A stretch of DNA of 64,000 nucleotides from Enoplolaimus lenunculus (Eukaryota > Nematoda > Enoplea > Enoplida > Thoracostomopsidae): the NCBI GenBank assembly GCA_030248215.1, contig JASANG010002249.1, positions 1 through 64,000 on the forward strand. Direction: 5' to 3'. A program made the translations under genes and the position numbers. This document shows, piece after piece, positions 35,961 through 47,280 of this stretch (the first letter of the stretch is position 1; every line of letters begins with the position of its first letter). Under the pieces are notes generated by a model. It had not been told where the DNA came from. It worked only from the letters and a program-made list of their open reading frames with translations, and ran no database searches.

Positions 35961-36708
35961 TGTACAGTGTACAAATGAAATGTTTCTAGTAATCTGGTGC
36001 CAGTAATTACAACACTTGAATGCTTGCGCAGTTTGCATTGTAAGCATAACATAAAAACAGAGTTAACCAGATATGGAATGCAATAAACGTTTATAAAAAT
36101 ACATTTACTGCTTCACCCGGTCTACAATTTTAAGGCTAAAGAAGGCGTATCATTGGTTGCCTAACACAGGTTTCTGGCTCGAGCATAGCTTGTTTAAATA
36201 TACCATTTTGCTTAAAATTTCGTGTCTCAAGTGACAGGATTGTTGCCTTTGTGCTAAACTGCAAAACTAATCAACAACATTTTTCGAACTTTACAAAACA
36301 ATGAACACTATTTTGAAGTTTAAAGCACACAAATATTAAATTGAATCAACAGCTATTGGCGTCATCAACGAATCAAGGACACTTCAGTGCGCTTATCTGT
36401 CACAAATTTTCACAAATATATAATTTAAGCGGTATTTCGACGTTTATGTAAACAAAACAAAATAGAAATGTAATCCCTCTAAGTGTTAAGCTCATTTTAG
36501 CGTCAAAGAGATAAATAAAATTCGTTTTTGTGCTTTTAGATATCAAAATTTCTATAATAATTATTCATATTTTACAAAAGATGACCATACATTAAATATT
36601 ACCAACAGTTCAGTTTGAGTTAAAATTTGAAGCACTCGGAATAACTGGCGACACCTACAGCCTGTCTGCTTGTTGTGCTCTTTTGCACTTTTCTTCGTAT
36701 ATAATGTA

Positions 36709-37010
36709 TTGACCCAAATAAGAGGGGGAGGGGTAATAAGATGGAGGGTCCCCATTTTGAGTCCGAATCAATTGGTGTCTGTATCCCTAATAAGAGTCGT
36801 CCGTAAAAGCGGATAGAGTCCCTAAACTCAAATTAGAGTCCATAAATGTCAATTAACACTAATTGTACACCATAAGTGACTCCAGGACCAAATAATTTGA
36901 GTTCGAAACTTTAAAGCGTACTTAAATTTTGAAAGTACATTTCTAAGATAACCTTGTATTATCGCTCAAGCTATTAACACAAGACAAATAAACGTTTAAT
37001 TCCACGGATA
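36709..37010. mobile_element. Family D copy 2, opposite orientation
   Basis: Starting at TTGACCCAAATAAGAGGGGG, this is the reverse of the element at 30703-31055 over nearly its full length (shared GAGTTCGAAACTTTAAAGCG, AACCTTGTATTATCGCTCAA). Its far end lacks the second inverted repeat, so it is truncated. Confidence 0.8.
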
Positions 37011-37736
37011 ATTGCAGTGCCGGATATATATCACAGACAGTACTTTAGCTTTACGTCTTATAAGCTTGGGCTTAGGCAAACGCTTAATAAGCCTAAAAGG
37101 GAACGAACCTACAAGAGGTCAAGAGCCAAATAGTTTTATACTTGGGATGTGCAAACGCATTTTAATTGGATAAATTGTACCAGAAGTACGACACAAAATT
37201 TACGACACAGAGACTTTTCCAGATTTGCAGCAAAAAACGACCCTTATGATTCCGTCGAAGACAGAAAATTTTCTGACATTCAAGAATAGACGGTGCGGGT
37301 ACCGTTTTCTTTTTTTTACTTTTTTAACCACCCTATTTAACCAAAAATTTCGTTCAACGAACTCTTCTTTTGTATTCGCATCGGACCACCTGTTGTGCGA
37401 AGTAGGGTCGCATCGAATCCACGATTTAACAGAATCCGAATCTGAATCTTGCATGTTGCAAACTTGAAATGTATCTGTAATTTGTTTGAAAATTTTAGCG
37501 AAATTCCAGCCGCATAATTTTTAAAACGTAACATTTCGTGCCTGGCCTCAGTTCTGAGATTTGTGACCTGAAATATTAAAAAACATTGACGTATTTAACA
37601 AGTTATTTGAAATTTTTATTAAAATGAAAACACATATTGTTAAACTTGGCTTTTGGATTCGGATTGTTTGCAACCGAATCTGAATCCGAACTGCAGATTT
37701 TTTGACTAAATCCAAACCTTTGTTGCCACCCTGGTG
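37011..37736. other. Gene-free interval with foldback fragments
   Basis: It holds complementary segments around GAATCCGAATCTGAATC near 37430 and 37665 and a G/C-poor middle. No gene is supported. Confidence 0.35.
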
Positions 37737-38065
37737 TTGGGAGTCAGCTTGATCCGGCAGTCAGGTTTTATCCGGGAATAGGAATGCGCGCGGATATAAG
37801 TCTCCATGCCCTTAAACTTGTGGCAGTGTTGTCCAGCTGTGGTTAGGCAGTTCGGGCTTGCGCAGCCAATTAGAAGATGCCTGTCTAAAGCAGTCTAAAA
37901 TAGTTCGGTGATGACGGATAAAGATTGTAAATGCAACGGCACAAGTGTGAGAGCGGAGTTCCTATTTTGTATACAGCTAATATGACTACGCAACTTTCTA
38001 TCACAGTACCATAAGTTGGAATCGCCAAGGATAGGTGGCATAGGCTTGCTGCCGGGTCCTAACTT
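37737..38065 (+). repeat. Dispersed repeat family N, copy 1 (about 330 bases)
   Basis: It shares, in the same order, the blocks GCGCGCGGATATAAGTCTCC, TGTCCAGCTGTGGTTAGGCA, GTTCGGTGATGACGGATAAA and GGAATCGCCAAGGATAGGTG with the copy at 42635-42985. It could be a SINE or the end of a larger element. No terminal inverted repeat or tRNA-like head is seen. Confidence 0.65.
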
Positions 38066-39784
38066 TATAAAAATTACAAAATAAAACATAAATCCGATGA
38101 GTTTTCTCAACGTTTGGGAAAGTATTTTATACTCTGTATATAACCGGGCCAAAGTTCGCCGTAAGTACTCTTCTAAAATATCATAATGGCAGGGCCGGCA
38201 TAGAACAAATAGGAGCTCCAGTAAAATGATTAACAGCTGTATAACTTCGTGTTCCGCAAAAAATTTTTTGTTCGCCAAGACAGGACCTCCATTGGGGGTT
38301 CGCGTGGCGCTTCCACCGGCACTGCTTAGTGGTTTTGATGACATGCTTTTCATTAAAACATATCGTCGGTTTTGTGTTGGTGGGAGGCCCCTTTTTGGTG
38401 AAAGACCTGGGGTCCGGACCCCTGAGCCCCTTTAATACGGCGCTGGTCCGTCAGCTTATCTGCGTAGTAAAACAATAGGCCCGGAGTGTAGCAATGGTAC
38501 ACTTCTAAACCAATTTAGCTGGGACGGCGAGACAGCTTCAGTCCATGTTTAAGTTAGGGTCGGTTGAGACAGCTTTGAACCTATTTTTTGCTGGGTTGTT
38601 CGTAACAGCCGGTACAACATCAAACTTGCGTTTTCCGTCGTTCGGTTGAGACAGCCGGGACAGCTTCGATCCCAGGCTTAGGCTTTAGCCTTTAGACGTT
38701 AAGCTAGGCTTGATCTCAGGTTTATACATATTGTACCAAGTAAACCGCGTGAACCCCAATGAAATTTTTCTCGTTCCACCTTTGACAATAACTTCGACAT
38801 ATTTCTCATTTTAACTTATAAGAGGATAATTTAAATCCCTAGAGTTGACTCACTGTAAAGTTGTATTGTTATGTTATAATGTTTAACACTGCAAAATGCT
38901 GTAAAAAACACCTACCCATTTTAAAATTTGCTTTTAAACGTACAATAGTATGCTTTTAAAAACTGCAAGTTTTTAAATTTAAAATTTACATTTTAGATGT
39001 ATATCGATTGCGTGCGGTTTTTGGCTAAATACGTTTATATGTCGCTATTTTGCTCCAGCTGTAATGTTTGCGGTGTGATTTAGACCCGTCTTTAACTTTA
39101 CAGAATAAGAGCGACGCTACGGTTTATAAAATAGTTGTAATGTCATACAGCGCCGTTCGTTGCTGGACATTGCCATGCGTCATCGTTCGTCATCGTGCAG
39201 TATCGGATGTGAATAGGAAGGACTCTATACGGTGATGGACGATGACAGACGGGGACGGACGTAGTCGCTTGGACAACATAGGGCCACCGCTAGGGCAGGG
39301 TGGTCGGCAGGAAATTATATTTGAATGTCGCCGAATATATAATTTTCCTCCTACAATAGCAATTCAAGATGGTTTACTGTTAGAAAAACTGCATCCTCGT
39401 TGTTTTTTTGCATTGAACACATGTCAGAACTCATCAGTAGCATACTTAGGTATGTGCACAACGCACTGCACCTGCAGTGTTCACATCGACCTATGTCTGT
39501 TTCAAATTTGTTGTTGAAATTTTTAAAAAAATCGAAATGCATCAAAAATCGGTTTTACTCACAATGTCTGGTCGAGTAATTTGTTTGGGGTGCACCAACC
39601 AAATTTGGGGGGCATGGCCTCAATGCCTCCGCGTGTGCGGACGCCCTAGCCCTGGGACCCATTTATATAACTGAGAGTTCCCATTTTCCATGGTGGGAAA
39701 TCTATGGCCAGCTGTCACTGTACAAGCACTTATGTTTGACAGCAAGATTGTTTCTTGTTTTTGTCAAGAAGAATTTTACGCCAG
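38066..39784. other. Gene-free interval
   Basis: GAGACAGC-type short repeats occur near 38530-38660 and a GACGGACG-rich patch near 39170-39260. An open frame at 38226-38435 lacks any domain. No gene is supported. Confidence 0.35.
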
Positions 39785-40140
39785 GGTTTGCTTGGAAGTT
39801 GGGTACACTGGAAAATTTGAAAACCTAGGATTTCCCTAGTTTGACAGAGTTTAAATCTGAAGTGTAGTTTTTGTTTAACAAACGTGAAAAATGAAGCATT
39901 CAAAATCCTAAGGTTTCTCCAGTTCAGTTGAGAAGATCTGAAGTGTAGGATTTGTTCGGTAAATAACAAAAGTAAGAAATCCAAAAACTTAGGTTTCCCC
40001 GGTTTGATAGGAAAAATGTAAAGCGTAGATATTTTCTATGGAAAACGGGAAAAGCGGAAAATTTAAACGCGTAGGTTTTCCTAGGTTGGGTTGAGAAAAT
40101 CATAAGTGTAAAGAATTGTGCACAAAATGAAACAAATAGA
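39785..40140. repeat. Family M array of an approximately 75-base unit
   Basis: Four to five diverged units carry CCTAGTTTG or CCGGTTTG, then GGGAAAA..GAAGTGTAG, TTTTGTT and GAAAATTTAAA. The same unit recurs at 41255-41420, 42965-43125 and 46695-47280, on both sides of the Ig-domain gene. Confidence 0.7.
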
Positions 40141-40416
40141 ACCTCCACATAGAAAAGTTTTTTCATTATGTTCTGAGAAGAGCTATCGCACTCCAAACAA
40201 ACCCTTTGGAACAGCTAAAATTTCGAATGAAGCATTTTTAGGTTGTGGTTTTATGCTCCAAAGTGACAGCCGCTTAATAGTGCAGAAGGGGGCTTAGGGG
40301 CGTGCGGTAGCCCTCACCCTTAGGGCCCCTTGAACATTTTCTTTCAAAAATCTTTCGCACATTTTGCTTTTTCCACTTTTTAGAATTCCTGAAAAATATA
40401 AACATAACTATACAAA

Positions 40417-41157
40417 ATGTTACAATTATTGTTAGCAACCTCTGCAGTATTTGTAGCAGCAACAGCAGTCATTCCCAAAATATTCGCTCCTCCAGCGCTT
40501 CGAGGAGAAGCTGTACAACTTAACTGCTCTCTACAATTCGTCAACGAAACAAGCTACTGGCGCTTGCCATCTAACCGTTACATTCCATTCAGCGCCAACC
40601 TAATATCTTCGTCGTCGAAACGAATTCAATTAAATTCCAATGGAAGTCTAATCATTGAAGACTTTCAGCTGACGGATGTTGGTGAATACACTTGTTTTGG
40701 TCAAATTGATCCGGAATTCAAGGTTCGTATCGACGAGAATAGAACTATTTTGGGTGAACATTTTACACAATCGTTCCAGTCTCAAACCATCGAAGTACCA
40801 TATTTGATACCGGAGCCGGATTACGGTCGAAGTACAGGCATTGCGATTGGATCGGCGCTTGCGTTTTTGCTGATGGTTGCGGGGTTAATATTCATTCATC
40901 GAAAGCGATATTTAGACGAAGGCAACGGTGAGAAAACGGACATTAAATTTGAGCTGAATCCGGTTGGTTCATTGAAACGGCGTGATCGAGTGACTGCGAC
41001 AGTTATAAAGGTTGGTCACGACGATCCAAACGACAGTAGTAATGGTGCTGGAAACGCTGCAGAGATAACAGTTGATAATGGGGCTAATGGTGCTGGGCCC
41101 ATTTCAACAATATCGACTGCACCGCCGGCTCAGATTCGTATGTTTGAATATAATTGA
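40417..41157 (+). CDS. Intronless single-Ig-domain type I membrane protein, 246 aa
   Basis: One uninterrupted frame from ATG to TGA. Residues 1-17 (MLQLLLATSAVFVAATA) are a signal peptide. Residues 24-110 are an Ig-like domain with C37 in VQLNC, W48 in YWRL and the DVGEYTC signature ending at C93. Four N-glycosylation sequons are visible (NCS, NET, NGS, NRT). A membrane helix follows at about 140-160 (GIAIGSALAFLLMVAGLIFI), then a basic HRKR stop-transfer and an 80-residue cytoplasmic tail rich in Asn, Gly and Ala with no tyrosine signalling motif apparent. It is probably a cell-surface adhesion or receptor protein, but I cannot assign an orthologue. The lack of introns, when neighbouring genes have many, could mean a retrocopy. 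Arrays of the 75-base family M repeat lie on both sides. Confidence 0.75.
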   Translation: MLQLLLATSAVFVAATAVIPKIFAPPALRGEAVQLNCSLQFVNETSYWRLPSNRYIPFSANLISSSSKRIQLNSNGSLIIEDFQLTDVGEYTCFGQIDPEFKVRIDENRTILGEHFTQSFQSQTIEVPYLIPEPDYGRSTGIAIGSALAFLLMVAGLIFIHRKRYLDEGNGEKTDIKFELNPVGSLKRRDRVTATVIKVGHDDPNDSSNGAGNAAEITVDNGANGAGPISTISTAPPAQIRMFEYN

Positions 41158-41198
41158 AACGTAAACACTTTTAAGCTATAAATCATTTTAGCTTTTTG

Positions 41199-41209
41199 AA
41201 TAAAATAAA
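41199..41209 (+). terminator. Polyadenylation signals of the Ig-domain gene
   Basis: Two overlapping AATAAA hexamers lie about 42 bases after the stop codon, the only such pair close to this gene. Confidence 0.7.
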
Positions 41210-41254
41210 GCTTGTCGCTCGATAGTTGCCAAAGCTTGCGCCTAAATCTAACGC

Positions 41255-41420
41255 GTAGATTTTGCTGGAGAAAAGTGGAAAATTCATAAGCCTAGAATTC
41301 CCTGGTTTGGTAGGGAAAATCTGCAGTCTAAAGTTTGTTTTGAAAACGGGAAAAGTGGAAATTTGAAAATCTTAAATTATTTCTTGGTTGGTACGGAAAA
41401 TTTGAAGCATAGACATAGAT
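41255..41420. repeat. Family M repeat, two units
   Basis: CCTGGTTTGGTAGGGAAAAT, GAAAACGGGAAAAGTGGAAA and a second, weaker unit. Same family as 39785-40140. Confidence 0.7.
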
Positions 41421-41429
41421 GTAAGGATG

Positions 41430-42300
41430 TCCCAGGGTGCGCGCTCTTGAAATTTGAAAATTTTAATAAAACATTTGCCCAGTAATCGCGGAGAGTTTCC
41501 GCTCAGGGCCAAAGTCGCAAACACTTGTTATTTCATTCGCAGAGGGGACGTCTACCCCGTGGGCGCTAGCGAGTGGCACGGGGTTAGGCGATCCTCGGGC
41601 ACATACAGCGGCTGAAATTTTTTACTAATATGCTGAGCAGCTTGCAAGTGCGTAGATCAAGAAACCGCTCCGATGTTTAACCTACGTTCACCTAAGCTCA
41701 AATGCGATTTGATCACCTACCACCCTCGGAGTTCGCATATTATGCGCGCCTGTTCTTTGTTTTCGGGTTGGCTTTGTAATATGTTGATGTTGTTGTTTTG
41801 TACTTATCGTTGTTGCATTGCTTTTCGTTGATGCGCCTACGCAGGCCGCAACTAGCTCTCGGAAAATTTATGAAATTTTGGAAAATTTCCGGAAGCTTAT
41901 GCAAATAAGCTTCCGATTATGCAAATTCAATTTAGCCAACCGGCAGGGTGTATAAAAGCTGCTGCCGATTGAACATTTTAGGCATTCAGTTCATCATTTA
42001 CGACGTTTTGCTGTACGACCAATTATTCGACTGATGCCTTGCTTGGGCAGCTTGTATTTTTATATAGCTTTGGTTTTTTGGTTCGCTTTCCGCTTTCAGC
42101 AAACGTGGCCGGCTTCGAGAGCAGAAGTCGGCTACAGAAAATTTACGCTAATTCTCTAACATTGGTGTGGAATCCGGTGGCCAGCACTGTCGCCGGGGTC
42201 CGCAGCCGTGATACTTAGCTGTCCGAATTGTAATTTTTATAATACTGAGGATATAGTTTTATCGCAAATAAACCTAAACGAGTGTTTTTTTTGTTGTTTG
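41430..42300 (+). promoter_or_regulatory. Core-promoter-like block, possibly an old LTR
   Basis: TATAAAAG (about 41952-41959) is followed about 30 bases later by CATTCAGTTC, an initiator-like sequence, and an AATAAA occurs about 280 bases further on. A promoter and a poly(A) signal so close together is the layout of an LTR. No matching second copy, primer-binding site or gag/pol frame is seen, so this could equally be the promoter of a short transcript. If an LTR element, it is a broken, solo or truncated one. Confidence 0.3.
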
Positions 42301-42634
42301 GATTTGTTGTTTGTTATAAAGGAGCTCCGAAACTCTGCTGGTCAGAGTCTGTTTTTGTTATACTTAACCTAAGTGACCTTGGTACCGGGCTAAGTTAGCT
42401 TAGGTTGAGCTTTGTTGTTATTGTCCGGACGGGGAAGGCTTTTTTCTTTTCTTTTTCTTTTTTCGGTTATTTTTGGATCCAGAGACTTTTGATTGATCTG
42501 TGTATGTAAAATTTCTACAGCCCTAAAATGGGCAGTGCGGGTCCACGTTTTTCTTTTTCCTTTTTGACCAGATCCTTTTGTACCAAGAATTTATTTTTCC
42601 TCGCGCTCCGAATTTTTCCTGCCCACCGGATGGT

Positions 42635-42985
42635 TGAGGGAATTACCGCCACGGTGGTCAGAAGTTTTAACCTGGGGCAGGAAAGCGCGAGGATACGAGT
42701 CTCCTAGCCCCGACCCATGTGGCGGTTTAGTCCAGCCGTAGTTCGGCTGGCCGGCTTACTGCCAGTTGAAAGTTGCGCGGCTAATGTGTTCGGTGATAAC
42801 AGACTAGCATTATGAATGCAAGTGCATTCCAGACCTGGGCACGGAAATCCTATCCCGAACACGACTTGGACCAACGCAGCAAGGCTCACTCTGCAAGTTA
42901 TCATCGTACTGCTATAAGATTGGGATCGCCAAGGATAGGTGGCTTATGCTTAGGTGCAGGGTCCCAACCTTATAATAGACTTTGG
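42635..42985 (+). repeat. Dispersed repeat family N, copy 2
   Basis: It contains AAAGCGCGAGGATACGAGTC, TCCAGCCGTAGTTCGGCTGG, GTGTTCGGTGATAAC and GATCGCCAAGGATAGGTGGC, in the order found at 37737-38065. Its head forms an inverted pair with the preceding CCTCGCGCT block near 42600. Non-coding. Confidence 0.65.
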
Positions 42986-44059
42986 TTGAAAAACGGGAAA
43001 AGTGGGAAATTTAAGACATAGATTTTCCCTGGCTTGGTAGGGAAAGTCTGAAAATAGATTTCGTTTCGTAATGGGAAAAGTGGAAAATTTAAAACGTAAA
43101 GTATTCGGGCACTTTTCTAGTTTCCCTCTACAATAGAAAAGTTTCCCCACGCCACAATCTTTCACGTATATCAAGACACATTGTGGGACCCACCCCTGCG
43201 ATTGAAGGGATACTAAGCAGGATAGGGGCTGCCGCACCTCCCTTTTCCTCCTATAAAAAACTCACCCCCCCGCGCCACAATCTTTCACGATATTAAGACA
43301 AATTGTGGGCCCCCCCGCGATTTGAAGGGATGCTAAGCAGGATAAAAGGCTGCCGCGTTCAAAACTATTACAGCAATTTTAGCGGGTTCAATAATAAAAT
43401 GCTTAGTGCACGAGGTTGGGGGGTGGTAGCCCCCCATCCTATCCAGTATCCCCTCAAGTCGCAGGAGTGCAAAACGGCAGCCCCCCTAGAAACATAATGC
43501 AAAATTGATGACAAAAATCGGCTTTAAGAATAGCCTACTAGATTCCAAAATTAAAAATTCTGGAACTTTTTAAAAAGTAATCTGACAACGTCCCTAATCA
43601 CTGATCAATCAGAATGGACTTATCCTTTTCAATCTCAGCTGCTTGAAAATGTAGCTGATAACGTTTAATACAATTTCCTGATACTGACATCTCTTTTAAG
43701 GCTAAGCTGTTTGAAAATGTTTTGATAACCATAACAGACCAGGCTTGTTGGCCGGAAAAATTACTGGAAAAAATGGTTTTTTCTATTTTTTTCCAGGGGT
43801 TTGTGGGAAAAATGGAAAATTATTAAACGATTCTTAAATATAGTTTGCAACTAAATATGATGTAAAATAACGTTTTTAGATGACAAGTAACTAATTTCGT
43901 CGACAGTGGGGACAAAGTTAGGTTGCTCAAAATTGAAAGCTTGCATTTACAGTATGACTTTAACTAGAATACCTCTAGCTTCAACCTCGCTTTGTTCGCA
44001 AGGTAGCAGCAATAGAGAGTCTTTGATGGCAGAGAAAACCCAAAAGTGCATTGTGATTT
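42986..44059. other. Family M units and C-rich repeats, no gene
   Basis: Family M units occupy about 42965-43125. A directly repeated block with CCACAATCTTTCACG and GGGATACTAAGCAGGATA / GGGATGCTAAGCAGGATA follows at 43140-43350 (two copies). The rest to 44059 shows nothing coding. Confidence 0.5.
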
Positions 44060-44680
44060 AATACTTAAAAACAAGTGTGATTTGTGTAACTCGCTCCACT
44101 CATCAGTTTCTGATGTTCTGATGACGTCCTACGATGATTCCACGCCCAAACATAAATTTTCAAAAAATTCGAATTTTATCGTACAAATTTCCCATTGGAC
44201 CCAAGATTTATTTGTCGAAAAATCAGACAAATTATATAACATTTGACACAGGTTGCGAAGCTAAGACAAATATTGTTAAATGTTTTCTCAATCAGACGTC
44301 TGGCTAACGAGTTATTGTCAAATAGCAAATTTGGCGCCTAACCATTATCGCTGGCAGCGCCAAATTAGTTATTTGACAACAACGCGTTAAGCAGACTTCT
44401 CATTGCAGAAAGTTTAACACCACTTGACTCAGCTCTGCAAACTGCGTCAAACGATATACATAATTCGTCTCACTTTTCTAAAAATATTATTGGGTCCCAA
44501 GAGGTGGAACTTGCGGCTTTAAAAATAGAATTTTTGAAAGATTCTGATTTGGGTATGCAATGATCTGGAGATGTCAGAAAACCTCAAATATGCAAAAAGT
44601 TTTGAAATGTAACCATTTTTCGGCAAACGCCGGTTAATGGCGGGATAACCGATCGCTCAGACAAAGAATGAATTTTTTCC
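44060..44680. repeat. Dispersed repeat family P, copy 3
   Basis: It has GACGTCTGGCTAACGAGTTA and the near-complementary AGTTATTTGACAACAACGCG around GCGCCTAACC, then GCAAACTGCGTCAAACGATA and CATTTTTCGGCAAACGCCGG. This is the same block order as copies near 19.0, 33.9 and 56.1 kb. It abuts the piggyBac element. Confidence 0.6.
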
Positions 44681-44773
44681 ATTTTTTCTGTTGTTTTGGG
44701 AAAAAATTGAAAAAAATTCATTTTTTCCGGTTATAATTTATTCCGGAACAAAAAACCCTGTAACAAACAATGC

Positions 44774-46380
44774 TTAACCCTCAACGGCCCGGCAAAATTT
44801 TCACCTTAATCAGCCCAACGGTCTACATATGTAGACAACACAACTAGCGTTAGTTTTGGCTTATCTCAGGGTGCTCTCCTCCTTTACTCTTAGCAGTCAG
44901 AACTAGTGTTCTGCGAGTTCCCCCGCTCCCCGTCCAGCCTCCCACTCGGGCGTGTCCAGTTAAGCAAGTCGTTGCACGTTATGGTGCGATTCATGTTCCT
45001 TCCACTCGTTTTCCACATACGACAGCTCAATCTCGTAGATTTCGACAACTTTGACCTGACATTTGGTCGGTTTACCAGATGTAGAAGGTTCGTTTCGCTT
45101 TTAGGCAGCCCGTAGCCATAAATGAATCCTTTGATTTTGCGTAAATTTTTTCACTACTGTACGTTTGGTCATATTGTCTTGCCTAGTTTTCGGCTACTTT
45201 TTTCATGAAAACATTGCGTGACTTTTGATATCCGTTCAGTTTCATGACAATGAATCGTTTGCAACGGTACTTAGCAGGTTTCCCGCATGTACCTCGCCCC
45301 GTGATCCTCTATCCCGTAGAGCTGTTCATCTCTGTAGTGATTCGGACGGTATATAATGAAGACGTAAGTTGGACTGAAATAGGTCCCAAACATCTCGTAT
45401 AGCAGCTATTTTGTCACTTTTTTACGCTCCCGCGAGTCAGTTTGTTGTCGAATGTTACATTTTCCAGCAACTGTTTCATTCTGTTTTTTGACAGCGCGCA
45501 GTGGTAAAAGGCCTGCTGTCGTTTTTGGTGAATAGTGAAGCCACTGGAGACATGTTATCGCGATCCACCAGCTCTGATTCCACCCCAAGCCAAGCTTTCA
45601 GCTCGCACATTGGTAGCGTTGAAAAATTGCGCGCCCGCAGTCGCCTACTAGTGAGTCGCTGAATTGTATGTAAAATGGGCTCGTTTATATAAAGATAAAA
45701 TTCTTTTGACTCTGTTGTAGGGTTTACTGCAGTGCCTTCGCGAAAGCGAATTATATTTATAGCTAACACACGGACAGGCGGTGTTGTAGAATGCCACTCA
45801 ACACCCGTCGCTGACAAAAACACATTACTTCCACTAGAAGTCTCGTCCATATCGCTCAACTCACTACTAGATGCGTCCGATTGTTTTTGTAATTCACCAT
45901 CACTATCTTGCTCATAAATAGCAGCCTCTTCACTACTGCATTGACCTAACTCAACTGATTCTGAGTCGTCATTTGAACTATTGTCGTCCGGTTTGTCATC
46001 TTCTGTCTCTGAATCACTTGGTTCTAATACACGTCGTACGACCTCAGTCAAAGATAATTATGCAAACCTGACATTTCCCTGACTTTACCTCACCATACAA
46101 AACCGTGTGTAAGAACAAAACGTTCCAATTCTTGTCAAAACTCAAACTATGATCAAATCAACATCTGTCTACATATGTAGACGGTCGGGTTATATAGGTA
46201 TATGACTCACTGTACAGCAAACTTTTGTTCCCACAATGCTATAAGTTTTTTATACTACTATAACAGAATAATTATCGATGGAAATTAAACAATAGATTCT
46301 TAACTATAGCACCTGCCGAACAATCAATTGTCGAACTGGTTATGTCTACATATGTAGACTGTCGGGCCATTGAGGGTTAA
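44774..46380. mobile_element. piggyBac element with TTAA target sites
   Basis: TTAA at 44774-44777 and 46377-46380 flank inverted ends CCCTCAACGGCCCGGCA and (complement) CCCTCAATGGCCCGACA. Subterminal 16-base palindromes GTCTACATATGTAGAC sit near both ends, with an additional internal copy near 46168. About 1.6 kb in total, so shorter than a full piggyBac of 2.2-2.5 kb. It encodes an N-terminal transposase part (45476-46051, minus strand) and a possible C-terminal remnant near 44960-45110. TTAA insertion and end structure are hallmarks of the superfamily. Confidence 0.92.
45476..46051 (-). pseudogene. piggyBac transposase, N-terminal remnant
   Basis: The 190-residue open frame has an acidic Ser/Asp/Glu-rich head (EPSDSETEDD and DDSESVEL), as in many piggyBac transposases. 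It then has the DDE_Tnp_1_7 entry region (FREGTAVNPTTESKEFYLY, then CELKAWLG). The catalytic Asp residues lie beyond its end and are not found in frame, so the protein cannot be active. No ATG opens the frame upstream; the first in-frame Met is MDETSS. It fills the centre of the TTAA-flanked element at 44774-46380. Confidence 0.85.
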
Positions 46381-46694
46381 TACAATATCTATTGCATAAT
46401 GCCTATCTTTACGCATAAAAAGTGTCAGACGTCACTTTACGCTGAAAAAATGAAAAAATCATTTAATTCCGGTCATAATTTTTTCCGGAACAAAAATAAC
46501 GCTGTAACATACAATGTTTATTAGTACAATATCCAGCAAAATGCCAATCCTTTCGCATAAGAAGAGTCAGACTGCACTGTACGCTGAGTCCTAGTTTTTA
46601 TGGATATGCCTTCATCTTGCTGCTACGGCGGTAAATCACAACATTGAGTGAATATAATTCCGGTAGCACTATTTTTGGTTGGAAAAATTTAGGC
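46381..46694. other. Spacer right of piggyBac
   Basis: It continues the diverged repeat seen left of the element: CGGAACAAAAATAACGCTGT after the element parallels CGGAACAAAAAACCCTGTAA before it. This indicates insertion within, or beside, an older tandem repeat. No gene. Confidence 0.5.
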
Positions 46695-47280
46695 GTTTAA
46701 AATTTACAAGTTTCCCGTATCCAAATAAAACTCTACGCTTCAGAGTTTTCCCACCTACTAGGGAAAACGTAAGTATGCGTTTTGAATTTTCAACCTTTTC
46801 CATTTTCCAAACAAAACCTACGCTTCACATTTTTAGTAACTAACCACGAAAATCCTAGGTACGCTTTAAAATTCCCATTTATTCCATTTTCCAAGCAAAA
46901 CCTATGCTTCAGATTTTCCCTACCAAACCACTTGAAAAGAAGCGTTTATATTTTCCACTAATACCCCGTTTTCCGAACCTCGCCAACAACTCTGAATTTT
47001 CCTTCAGACCCGAAAGAATCACATACGTGCGCTTGAATTTTATACTTTTCCACTTTTCCTGTTTTCCAAACCAAACAACCCAATTTTTCAGACAAAGCAA
47101 CCAAACCATTCCTATCCTAGCAGACCTAGAGAAAACCTATACGTTAAACTTTTTAATTTTTCCTGATTTCCCAACCTGGTCTAAACATCTGGTTTTCCCT
47201 ACCAAACTAGGGAATATTCATGCGTCTGAATTTTCCCGTTTGTCAGCCAAAATTTATATGCTTGTGCTTTTCATACTAAA
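46695..47280. repeat. Family M array, opposite orientation, six to seven units
   Basis: Units of about 75-85 bases carry TTTTCCCTACCAAAC, GGAAAA and AACCTATGCTTCAGATTTTC. It is the reverse complement of the unit at 39785-40140. The open frame across it (46904-47284) is a product of the repeat. Confidence 0.75.
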
